From positions 1 through 37,858 of the forward strand of contig DASQEH010000164.1 in the NCBI GenBank assembly GCA_035633755.1: a stretch of DNA of 37,858 bases. The letters run 5' to 3'. Positions 8,012-14,458 of this stretch are shown here, piece after piece. Made by a program: the position numbers and the translations under genes. How positions within the stretch are numbered: the first letter of the stretch is position 1; every line of letters starts with the position of its first letter. The notes under the pieces were generated by a model. It ran no database searches and was not told the origin of the DNA. It saw nothing but the letters and a program-made list of their open reading frames with translations. The DNA is from DASQEH01 sp035633755. GTDB lineage: Bacteria; Actinomycetota; Actinomycetes; Propionibacteriales; Nocardioidaceae.

Positions 8012-8421
8012 GACGCCTCGCCGCGGTGCAGGAGCAGGGCGAAGGCTGTGGCGACCGGTTCGCCGCTCGTCGTCGCAATCGCGGTGCGGGTTGCCACCAT
8101 GTCCATGCCGGCCGCCACCCGGACGCTGTCGACGGTCAACGTGGCGACGAGCTCGTCACCGGCGACGACGGGTCTCACCTGCTCGAATCGCTGGTCGCCG
8201 TGGACGACGTTGCGCAGCTCCATTCCCACATCGGGGTCGCTCATGAGCGTCCTCATGGCACCGAAGGCGATCACGATGGGAAACGTCAGTGGAGCGGTTC
8301 GCCCGCCGTCGATGGGCTCGGCCGAGATGGCCTCGGTGAACTCCGCGATCTTCTCGCGGCTGACCGTGTACGGCGGCGTCGCTGGGAACGTGCGTCCCGC
8401 AAGCGCAGGGTCGAGCGACAT
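8008..8421 (-). CDS. hadA: FAS1-like dehydratase subunit (HadA-like, MaoC N-terminal domain)
   Basis: This 137-residue single hot-dog protein starts MSLDPALAGRTFPATPPYTVSR, as UPF0336/HadA proteins do. It lacks the Asp/His catalytic pair of the hydratase 2 motif, so by family precedent it supplies the substrate-binding half of a heterodimer with the HadB-like protein encoded immediately downstream. The ATGA overlap (8008-8011) supports equal production of both. No Shine-Dalgarno precedes ATG 8421; instead TAGCGT (8428-8433, minus strand) sits about seven bases before the start, consistent with a leaderless mRNA. rpmG is 106 bases upstream on the same strand. Confidence 0.87.
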   Translation of the reverse strand: MSLDPALAGRTFPATPPYTVSREKIAEFTEAISAEPIDGGRTAPLTFPIVIAFGAMRTLMSDPDVGMELRNVVHGDQRFEQVRPVVAGDELVATLTVDSVRVAAGMDMVATRTAIATTSGEPVATAFALLLHRGEAS

Positions 8422-8527
8422 ATCAAGACGCTATCTCACCGGACACGTACTGCTGGCAGGGCTTGCGCCAGGCACGGGTGATGCGCGTCGCGCCAGGGGA
8501 CCGACGACGCGAGCCCGTACTCGAGGG

Positions 8528-8698
8528 TCAGCGGGTTTCGCGGTGAGCGCGGTGACAGCGACAGCGCGGACAGAACTTCTTGAGCTCGAGGCGGTCGGGG
8601 TCGTTGCGTCGGTTCTTGCGCGTGATGTAGTTGCGCTCCTTGCACTCGGTGCAGGCCAAAGTGATCTTGGGGCGAATATCGGTGCTCTTGCTGGCCAC
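8528..8698 (-). CDS. rpmG: 50S ribosomal protein L33 (zinc-ribbon form)
   Basis: The 56-residue protein begins at a GTG (8696-8698) with AAGGGC upstream and reads MASKSTDIRPKITLACTEC. It keeps the Zn ligands C16/C19 and C43/C46, making it the zinc-containing (C+) paralogue; an extra Cys48 follows. NYITRKNRRNDPDRLELKK (23-41) is diagnostic of L33. It sits between tRNA-Met and hadA on the same strand. Zinc-containing L33 paralogues in actinobacteria are often replaced by a zinc-free copy under zinc starvation; no Zur-like site was identified here. Confidence 0.95.
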   Translation of the reverse strand: MASKSTDIRPKITLACTECKERNYITRKNRRNDPDRLELKKFCPRCRCHRAHRETR

Positions 8699-8756
8699 GG
8701 GGTGCCCTTCTTCATTCGGTGTCGCGGTGTGCCGGAGTCGGTGGTCGGCGGCCGTG

Positions 8757-8830
8757 TAGCGGGGGCGGGACTTGAACCCGCGACACCACGATTATGAGCC
8801 GTGTGCTCTGACCACCTGAGCTACCCCGCC
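8757..8830 (-). tRNA. tRNA-Met (anticodon CAT)
   Basis: A 74-base cloverleaf: acceptor GGCGGGG with CCCCGCT (one G-T pair at the end), discriminator A, anticodon stem CACGG/TCGTG around loop CTCATAA, and T-arm GCGGGTTCAAGTCCCGC. CAT could also be the lysidine-modified Ile isoacceptor, but its position between tRNA-Thr and rpmG is the usual place of elongator tRNA-Met in actinobacteria. Confidence 0.93.
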
Positions 8831-8879
8831 GTTCGCGTCGGTGTCCTCACCCGACGCTCAGGTGAGGCTCCGACGTCCG

Positions 8880-8952
8880 AGCCCCAATACGGAATCGAAC
8901 CGTAGACCTTCTCCTTACCATGGAGACGCTCTACCGACTGAGCTATTGGGGC
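8880..8952 (-). tRNA. tRNA-Thr (anticodon GGT)
   Basis: A 73-base cloverleaf with acceptor GCCCCAA/TTGGGGC, discriminator T, anticodon stem TCTCC/GGAGA around ATGGTAA (anticodon GGT, reading ACC/ACT) and T-loop GGTTCGATTC. It precedes tRNA-Met by 49 bases on the same strand and is probably processed from the same precursor. Confidence 0.96.
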
Positions 8953-9079
8953 AAGCGACGTATGAGGATACACAGCAGTCAACGGCGAGTGTTAATCGGC
9001 TGAGGTGGCTTCGTGGCCGCAACCCGGTGCGCATGAACTCCCATGGCAGAAGGTCGGGCCCGCGGTTAGGGTCGCCGTC

Positions 9080-9895
9080 ATGACCTCAGAACCCTCACCC
9101 GCCCGCCCGTACTCCGCCAAGCCCGTCCGCATCGGCATCCAGCTTCGGCCCCAGCACGCCGACTACGCCGACATCCGCCGTGCCGTGGCCGAAGCGGAGG
9201 AGATCGGTGTCGACGTTGTCTTCAACTGGGACCACTTCTACCCGCTGCACGGTGACCCCGAAGGCAAGCACTTCGAGTGCTGGACCATGCTGGCCGCCTG
9301 GGCGGAAGCGACGCATACCGTCGAGTTCGGCGCCCTCGTCACCTGCAACAGCTACCGCAATCCCGATCTGCTCGCCGACATGGCGCGCACGACGGACCAC
9401 ATCAGCGGCGGTCGGCTGATCCTGGGCATCGGGTCGGGGTGGTTCGAGAAGGACTACGACTCGTACGGCTACGAGTTCGGTACAGCAGGCGGCCGCCTCG
9501 ACGACCTGGCGGCTGCCATGCCCAGGATCGAGAGCCGCCTGGCTCAGCTCAACCCACCCCCCACCCGCCACATCCCGGTTCTGATCGGAGGCGGCGGAGA
9601 GAAGAAGACCCTGCGCATCGTGGCTCAGCATGCCGATATCTGGCACGGCTTCGGCACGGCTGACGCGATCGCTCACAAGCACGACGTGCTGGACGAGTGG
9701 TGCGCCAAGGTCGGCAGGGATCCTGCCGACATCGAGCGTTCCGCCGGCGTGCCCGGGGACGACCCTGCGGACGGCGGTCCGCCGCTGCTCGCTGCCGGGA
9801 CCCGGCTGTTCACGGTGGCAGTGGATGGACCGGCGTACGACTTCGGCGTCGTGCGGGACTGGGTTGCCTGGCGGGATGAGCAAAACTCCCACTGA
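9080..9895 (+). CDS. LLM-class (luciferase-like) F420-dependent oxidoreductase
   Basis: This 271-residue protein belongs to the luciferase-like monooxygenase superfamily, whose actinobacterial members mostly use coenzyme F420. Seen: the TIM-barrel opening VRIGIQLRPQHADY, FNWDHFYPLHG (about 47-57), the LGALVT-like strand VEFGALVTCNSYRNP, ISGGRLILGIGSGW and the barrel end HIPVLIGGGGEKKTLR. The C-terminal third is shorter than in many relatives, but there is no frame break. I chose ATG 9080: a TAGGGT -10 box ends eight bases before it and no good ribosome-binding site is present, which suggests a leaderless message. The substrate cannot be told from sequence or neighbours; cofactor F420 rather than FMN is an inference. 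Confidence 0.85.
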   Translation: MTSEPSPARPYSAKPVRIGIQLRPQHADYADIRRAVAEAEEIGVDVVFNWDHFYPLHGDPEGKHFECWTMLAAWAEATHTVEFGALVTCNSYRNPDLLADMARTTDHISGGRLILGIGSGWFEKDYDSYGYEFGTAGGRLDDLAAAMPRIESRLAQLNPPPTRHIPVLIGGGGEKKTLRIVAQHADIWHGFGTADAIAHKHDVLDEWCAKVGRDPADIERSAGVPGDDPADGGPPLLAAGTRLFTVAVDGPAYDFGVVRDWVAWRDEQNSH

Positions 9896-9922
9896 GCCGA
9901 CCTGTTCGGTCGCTTGACCAAG

Positions 9923-9990
9923 GTCAGCCTTGGACGGTGGCGGGACCGCCGGATGTGTCAGCCTTGGACGGTGGCGTAAACCGCCGGGCG
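9923..9990. repeat. two tandem copies of a 34-bp repeat
   Basis: Copy 1 starts at 9923 and copy 2 at 9957. The first 20 bases of each (GTCAGCCTTGGACGGTGGCG) are identical and the remainder is similar, each ending in a GGCG...CGCC mini-hairpin. They lie between the stop of the LLM gene and the hairpin beyond tRNA-Tyr. With only two adjacent copies and no spacers this is a local duplication, not a CRISPR array; it may add to transcription termination between the convergent genes. Confidence 0.8.
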
Positions 9991-10015
9991 CCCAGTCCCT
10001 CGAGCGGACTGGGCG
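9989..10015 (-). terminator. hairpin, possible terminator for tRNA-Tyr
   Basis: Arms 9989-9998 and 10006-10015 form a perfect 10-bp GC-rich stem with a 7-base loop, immediately past the 3' end of tRNA-Tyr. No T-run follows, which is common for actinobacterial terminators. It could also act on the opposite strand for the LLM gene. Confidence 0.5.
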
Positions 10016-10021
10016 TCATGG

Positions 10022-10103
<82 letters not shown>

Positions 10104-10244
10104 TGGGGCGAGAGGCGTCGGCATAACGGAACCAGGCGCAGCCAATGTCTCTCAGCGAGCGACTACGATACCTCGTCACCAACCAGATGGCGTTCCGGGG
10201 TCGGGCGGGCAGAGCCGGACGCTGAGACAAGGAGATCACGTTCC

Positions 10245-10739
10245 ATGGCCGCAGACTCGTCCTTCGACATCGTCAGCAAGATCGATCACCAAGAGGTCGA
10301 CAATGCCGTCAACCAGACGGCGAAGGAGATCTCACAGCGCTTCGACTTCAAAAACACTGGGGCATCCGTGAAGCGGCTGGGTCCGAGCACGATCGAGATC
10401 GCCGCGAACGCCGATGAACGGGCCCTCGCGGTTGCCGACGTCCTGAAGGAGAAGCTGATCAAGCGCGGTCAGTCCCTCAAGATCCTGGACATCGGTGAGC
10501 CTCGCTCGTCCGGCAAAGAGGTCAAGCTTCACATCGACCTCAAGGAGGGGATCACCCAGGAGCAGGCCAAGAAGGTCGGAAAGCTCATTCGGGACGAGGG
10601 TCCCAAGGGCGTCAAGGTGCAGGTGCAAGGTGACGAGCTTCGAGTGTCCAGTAAGAAGCGCGACGACCTCCAGGAAGTCATTGCCTTGGTGAAAGCCGAG
10701 GACTACGACTTCGCGGTCCAGTTCATCAACTACCGCTGA
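10245..10739 (+). CDS. yajQ: YajQ family cyclic-di-GMP/nucleotide-binding protein
   Basis: The 164-residue protein matches the YajQ/UPF0234 family along its whole length: it opens MAADSSFDIVSKIDHQEVDNAVNQ, has ISQRFDFKNTG (30-40), GKEVKLHIDLKEG and ends with LKAEDYDFAVQFINYR-like residues. YajQ folds as two RRM-like domains; a homologue in Xanthomonas binds cyclic-di-GMP and acts in transcription control, while others bind RNA or GTP. Its role in actinobacteria is not settled. The ATG follows a strong AAGGAG. It is a single-gene unit converging on the DinB-type gene; a hairpin lies between them. Confidence 0.95.
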   Translation: MAADSSFDIVSKIDHQEVDNAVNQTAKEISQRFDFKNTGASVKRLGPSTIEIAANADERALAVADVLKEKLIKRGQSLKILDIGEPRSSGKEVKLHIDLKEGITQEQAKKVGKLIRDEGPKGVKVQVQGDELRVSSKKRDDLQEVIALVKAEDYDFAVQFINYR

Positions 10740-10752
10740 CTCCCCGCTCAGG

Positions 10753-10773
10753 AGCTCGGCCTGGCCCCGAGCT
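10753..10773. terminator. short hairpin between convergent genes
   Basis: AGCTCGG (10753-10759) pairs perfectly with CCGAGCT (10767-10773) around a 7-base loop, in the 37-base gap between the stops of yajQ and the pentapeptide/DinB gene. The place suggests a bidirectional terminator; the stem is only 7 bp and no T-run is present. Confidence 0.4.
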
Positions 10774-10776
10774 GGC

Positions 10777-11553
10777 CTATTGTGAACGCTGCTCGAGGAT
10801 TGCCAGGTCGCGCTCGGCGTAAGTCCGGTGCCACCACTCTTCGCTGAGCACGATCGACAGGCACTCCTTCACAGGGAAGGGACGCGGCGGGGGCCAACCG
10901 GCGTCGTCCGGCGCGGTCGTCTCGGCCCTGAGCGTCTCGTCGGTGAGCCCCTCGACCACGCGGCGTACGTCGGCCTGCCGGCTACGGCGGAGCTCGAGAA
11001 CCTCGTCCAGGGAGGGCCGGGCCGAGCGGTCGCGCGGGAGGCCCTTGTCCTTGGGTGCTTCGTCCCACGGCAGGTCGAGCGGGTGCCAAGGGGCCGGGTC
11101 ACCGCCGATGGCACGGTGTACCCACGAGGCGGTCGCGAACGAGAGGTGCCGCAGCGTCTCGATGAACGACCACTCCCCGTCGACCTGCTCGTGCAGCTGC
11201 GCCGGGTCAAGACGTCGGGCCCGCTCGACGGTGCCGTCCCAGAGAGTCTCGAGCAGGTCCCACGCCTCGCGGAAGCCGGCCGGGTCGTCGGGGTGCATCT
11301 TGACGAGGTCGGGCTCGCGCCGCGCCATCTCGGCCTCTACGTACGCCGTCACGTCGACGCCGTTGATCCGCAGGTCCCTGACTTCGCCGCTGATGTCGAC
11401 GTCCCAGAGCTCGACGCCGGTCATCTTCACGTGGTGCAGGTCGGTGCCACGAATCGTCACGTTGCTGAGCGAGGCGGCCCGAAACGTCGACCCGCTGAGG
11501 TCAGTCCAGTCGAAGGTCGAGCCACTCAGGTCTTCCTCGCCGAACTCAGCCAT
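10777..11553 (-). CDS. pentapeptide-repeat / DinB-superfamily fusion protein
   Basis: This 258-residue protein has two parts. Residues about 8-66 are pentapeptide-like (repeated [S/T]-x-F/L units such as LSGSTFDWTDLSGSTF and ASLSNVTIRGTDLHHV), predicting a short right-handed beta-helix. Residues about 95-255 are a four-helix DinB/YfiT-type domain with WSFIETLRHLSFATASWVHR (128-147) and EEWWHRTYAERDL (238-250); His136 and His242 are likely metal ligands. DinB-superfamily enzymes include metal-dependent thiol transferases, for example using mycothiol in actinobacteria. Enzymatic activity is inferred only. The start ATG 11553 gives a clean frame; no partner gene is adjacent. Confidence 0.85.
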   Translation of the reverse strand: MAEFGEEDLSGSTFDWTDLSGSTFRAASLSNVTIRGTDLHHVKMTGVELWDVDISGEVRDLRINGVDVTAYVEAEMARREPDLVKMHPDDPAGFREAWDLLETLWDGTVERARRLDPAQLHEQVDGEWSFIETLRHLSFATASWVHRAIGGDPAPWHPLDLPWDEAPKDKGLPRDRSARPSLDEVLELRRSRQADVRRVVEGLTDETLRAETTAPDDAGWPPPRPFPVKECLSIVLSEEWWHRTYAERDLAILEQRSQ

Positions 11554-12174
11554 TGCGCACCACCGAATCTTCCGCGCAGCTCAACCGGCCCAGGACACCG
11601 GGCAGCGCGTCGGTCTCGGTTCCGGCGAGCGGCGGCTCCCACAGGGTCGCAGGGCTGGCGTGCCCAGAGACAGGGTTGGTCGTGTCCGGTGTGGTCATGG
11701 GTCCGAACTATAGAGCCCCTTCCGGACGATCCGGCTCCCGAACCTGCCCGACGCCGCTGTTCAATCGACGACTGGCACCGCCGCTGAAAGACGTGTGGCG
11801 AATCGTCAGCCTCGCACGTCTGGACTGCTCCGCGCCCATCGAGCGCGGTCACGGCCGAAGCCGGCGGCGTGCTGGCCCTCATGGCTACGGGGACGTCGGC
11901 AAGCTTGGCCGATCGTGTACAGGTCACGGCACGACTGTTGCCACGTCGTGTACGCGAACTCCATATCGAGGCGAGTGTCGGTACACGACTCTGCGGTGGC
12001 ATTGGCGTGTGCCCGCTCGCTCATGCCCACTATCGTGCCCGACGTGGCGCTCCCTACGCCGGAGATCAGAGCAGTAGGGCCCTATACGGTCGCTGCCCGG
12101 GGGATGCCGGTGGTCGTTCACAGGGGCTGTTGTTGGGCGGCGGAGTGTCGGTGAAAGCAACTAGGATCGAACAC
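11554..12174. other. 621-base gap, mostly without recognisable genes
   Basis: The region between the divergent DinB-type and DUF222 genes has several open frames on both strands, but their predicted proteins are Arg/Pro/Ser-rich and look like random high-GC frames. The one exception I would keep is a small minus-strand frame at 11806-12024, listed separately. I see no tRNA, repeat array or clear terminator. Both flanking genes must be transcribed outward from here. Confidence 0.5.
11806..12024 (-). CDS. possible small Cys/His protein (uncertain gene)
   Basis: A frame starting at ATG 12024 (or GTG 12030) encodes 72 residues. Its interest is the segment SCRDLYTIGQACRRPRSHEG followed by QHAAGF and a later RARW: the spacing C-x8-C-x6-H-x3-H and a trailing Trp recall small actinobacterial and phage proteins with a C..C..HEGxH zinc-like motif. 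Codon third positions are GC-rich but less extreme than in neighbours, and no strong ribosome-binding site is present. I cannot assign a function. It may equally be a chance frame; the motif is the only reason for listing it. Confidence 0.3.
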   Translation of the reverse strand: MSERAHANATAESCTDTRLDMEFAYTTWQQSCRDLYTIGQACRRPRSHEGQHAAGFGRDRARWARSSPDVRG

Positions 12175-13722
12175 ATGTTCGATACGCGGGTTGATGAGTT
12201 AGATGTGGCCGCCACCCTCGCGCATGCGCGTGGTCTGCGGGCGTTGGCCGACCGGGCCGAAGCGCAGATCCTGGTGGCTGCGGCCCACTACGCCGACCTG
12301 CACACCTCCCCGGACCCCGCCACCGACGGCCAGGCGTTGCCGGGCACTCAGCGGCTGGTGAGCGTGGGTGGTGAGGGGACGCCCGCTGTGGCGGAGTTCG
12401 CGGCCGCCGAGCTCGGCGCCGAACTCGCGATATCTGCGTCGGCTGCGTCGCGGCTGGTCGCCGACGCGCTCGACCTGCGGCACCGGCTCCCGCGCCTGTG
12501 GGCGCGGGTCCTGGCCGGGCAGGTAAAACCCTGGATCGCACGCAACACCGCCGCCGCCACCCGCACCAGCAGCGCCGCCGTCGCCGCGGCCGTGGACACC
12601 GCGATCACCCCGTGGGCGCACTCGCTGTCGTGGTACCGGCTGGACACCCTGATCGCCGCCAGCGTGATCCGCGCCGACCCCGCCGCCGCCGCCGCTCGCG
12701 CCGAGGCCGCCGAACGAGCCCAAGGGGTGTGGGTCAACCCCTCCACCGAGCACGGCATCAAGACCCTCTACATCCGCACCACCGCACCCCACGCGATCTG
12801 GTTCGACGCCACCGTCGACCATCTCGCCGACACACTGAAGTTGCGCGGCGACACGGCCAGCAAAGACGTCCGCCGCGCCACCGCCGTCGGCATCCTCGCC
12901 CACCCCCAGCACGCCCTCGACCTCCTCACCACCAACCCAGGGCACAACAACCACGACACGGACACCCACGGCGGTGACCGGACCCGCAAGGACTGCACCG
13001 GCGACGGCTCCCCTACTAGCACCGACGGGGGACGGCGACGGCCGGGGAGACGTCAGCCTCCGCCGGCCACCTTGTACGTCCACCTCGGCCCCGACGCCCT
13101 CACCGCCGGCACCGTCGACGGTGGTGGGTCGCCAGTGGCGCGCATGGAAGGGGTCGGGCCCATCACCGTCGACCAAGCCCGCAGATTCCTACGCCACTGC
13201 CATGTCAGCGTCAAACCCGTCCTCGACCTCGCCGGCCAAGCCCCCGTCGACGCCTACGAGATCCCCGACCAGATGCGCGAAGCGATCCACCTGCGCTCCC
13301 CCGTCGACATGTTCCCCTACGCCACCAACACCAGCCGCCACACAGATCTCGACCACACCATCCCCCACACGACAACCGATACGAGCGCCGCAGCAGCCAC
13401 GGCCACAGCCGCAGCAGCGGCAACCGACAGCGCCCAGTCGGCAGACGGTAACCCGCCGGGTCCGCCGGGTTCGCTGGGACCGCCGGGGCAGACCCGCACC
13501 GACAACCTCGCCCCCCTCACCCGCCTGCACCACCGCATCAAGACCCACGGCCGATGGCACGTCCGCCAACCCTTCAACGGAATCCTCATCTGGAAATCAC
13601 CCCACGGCCGCTACTACCTCGTCGACCACACGGGCACCCAACGACTCCACACCGGCACCCAACGACTCCACCCCACCGCCACGGACGCCCGCCTCGACCA
13701 GGACAACCGGCACATCGTCTAG
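12175..13722 (+). CDS. DUF222 / HNH endonuclease-motif protein (13E12 type)
   Basis: The 515-residue protein has an N-terminal DUF222 helical domain (about 1-330, Ala-rich, with ARGLRALADRAEAQILVAAA near the start and KPWIARNTAAATR around 120-132) and a C-terminal HNH-like segment. That segment has SRHTDLDHTIPH (387-398), then DNLAPLTRLHHRIKTHGRW (443 on), giving the His-Asn-His layout, and ends with LIWKSPHGRYYLVDHTG. The usual Zn-binding cysteines are missing, as in one DUF222 subgroup. A low-complexity insert (about 405-438, Ala/Thr then Pro/Gly) splits the HNH module. Such proteins are abundant in actinobacteria and their substrate is unknown. ATG 12175 is preferred; GTG 12151, with GGAG before it, would add 8 residues. 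Confidence 0.85.
   Translation: MFDTRVDELDVAATLAHARGLRALADRAEAQILVAAAHYADLHTSPDPATDGQALPGTQRLVSVGGEGTPAVAEFAAAELGAELAISASAASRLVADALDLRHRLPRLWARVLAGQVKPWIARNTAAATRTSSAAVAAAVDTAITPWAHSLSWYRLDTLIAASVIRADPAAAAARAEAAERAQGVWVNPSTEHGIKTLYIRTTAPHAIWFDATVDHLADTLKLRGDTASKDVRRATAVGILAHPQHALDLLTTNPGHNNHDTDTHGGDRTRKDCTGDGSPTSTDGGRRRPGRRQPPPATLYVHLGPDALTAGTVDGGGSPVARMEGVGPITVDQARRFLRHCHVSVKPVLDLAGQAPVDAYEIPDQMREAIHLRSPVDMFPYATNTSRHTDLDHTIPHTTTDTSAAAATATAAAAATDSAQSADGNPPGPPGSLGPPGQTRTDNLAPLTRLHHRIKTHGRWHVRQPFNGILIWKSPHGRYYLVDHTGTQRLHTGTQRLHPTATDARLDQDNRHIV
13633..13671 (+). repeat. in-frame 21-bp duplication at the C-terminus of the DUF222 gene
   Basis: The 18-base string GGCACCCAACGACTCCAC occurs at 13633-13650 and again at 13654-13671, period 21. 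It duplicates seven residues (TGTQRLH) just after the conserved YLVDHTG end of the family. A multiple of three keeps the frame, so this looks like a recent slippage or duplication event tolerated in the tail. Confidence 0.85.
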
Positions 13723-13816
13723 CCAGCCCTACCGTTGGCTCCAGCGACACTGTCGCGCAGGGCGGTCAAGTTCCAGGACGGCCAGCTTCAGAAGCGGCCA
13801 TACAGGGTGCTGGCGA

Positions 13817-14221
13817 CTACTCCGGACCCGACGCGGCGACGTCGGCCAGGTGCGTCCGGTCCTCCTTGGCGTCGAGCCGGTCCAGCCGGGACTGAGCCCG
13901 GTCGTCCTTGGCCAGATTGCGGGCGTTGAAAGCCTCGTCGTCGTCCACGTCGTTCACGAACGCGTTGAGTTTCGCGTCCACATCGCGTCGCGTCGCGGCG
14001 AGGTCGCGCGCCTCGGCCTTCGCGTCGCGTTCGTCAGCCTCCTCGAGGATCGTGGCCACTTCGCCCTCGCGACCAGCGATGGCATCCTCACGCTGGTCCA
14101 CTCGTTGCTCACGGGCGGCGGCTGCGTCCTCGCGCTGATCCACGGCCTGCGCCTGCTCCTCGGCGACATGCCCACGGTCACCCTCAACTGCCACTGCACG
14201 GCTGCGGTTCTCGGTCGTCAT
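13817..14221 (-). CDS. hypothetical charged coiled-coil protein
   Basis: This 134-residue protein is almost entirely Ala/Asp/Glu/Arg. Residues about 15-85 show heptad-like repeats (AVDQREDAAAAREQRVDQRED, a near duplication of VDQREDA), typical of a long coiled coil; the C-terminal part reads NAFVNDVDDDEAFNARNLAK, DDRAQSRLDRLDAKEDR. No signal peptide, membrane span or cysteine is present. The start ATG 14221 is well placed behind GGAGA, which supports a real gene. Similar Arg/Asp-rich coiled coils occur in actinobacteria next to GAF or ANTAR regulators, but none is adjacent here. Function unknown. It is transcribed divergently from the DUF5701 gene. Confidence 0.65.
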   Translation of the reverse strand: MTTENRSRAVAVEGDRGHVAEEQAQAVDQREDAAAAREQRVDQREDAIAGREGEVATILEEADERDAKAEARDLAATRRDVDAKLNAFVNDVDDDEAFNARNLAKDDRAQSRLDRLDAKEDRTHLADVAASGPE

Positions 14222-14361
14222 CGCCGTCTCCGCCTCATCAGGGTGTCGGTGCCCTTGCTAGAACGCCGGGTCTCGGGATGGCACGCTACCCGCGCGTCCT
14301 TACTTTGTACACCGCCCATCCGACACGCTCGGACGCAGGCTGTCTACGACTGCGAACTCCG

Positions 14362-14388
14362 GGGAACTATGCGCCTCGACGGTGCGTT
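14362..14388 (+). promoter_or_regulatory. candidate SigH/SigR-type promoter before the DUF5701 gene
   Basis: GGGAAC (14362-14367) and GTT (14386-14388) are separated by 18 bases. This matches the ECF sigma consensus GGAAT/C-N18-GTT of the actinobacterial thiol-oxidative or heat stress factors SigR/SigH. The predicted start at about 14395 gives a 65-base leader ahead of GTG 14459. A match this short can occur by chance. Confidence 0.3.
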
Positions 14389-14458
14389 GAGACATCCGCA
14401 GAGGCAAGCCCCTGCGCCCTACGGATAACGCGAGGTCCCAGTCCCGGAAAGGGCCGCC

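Noticed and set aside
8757..8830. tRNA-Ile2 (lysidine CAT) instead of tRNA-Met
   Set aside because: Context next to tRNA-Thr and rpmG is that of elongator tRNA-Met; a dedicated classifier would settle it.
9923..9990. CRISPR-like repeat
   Set aside because: Only two copies, directly adjacent, with no spacers and no cas genes in the window.
11526..12002. A 158-codon minus-strand frame in the gap before the DUF222 gene
   Set aside because: Arg/Ser/Pro-rich with no motif, overlaps the start of the DinB-type gene and shows no start signal.
12175..13722. DUF222/HNH gene as a mobile intron or transposase
   Set aside because: No intron ends, terminal inverted repeats or target duplications are visible around it.
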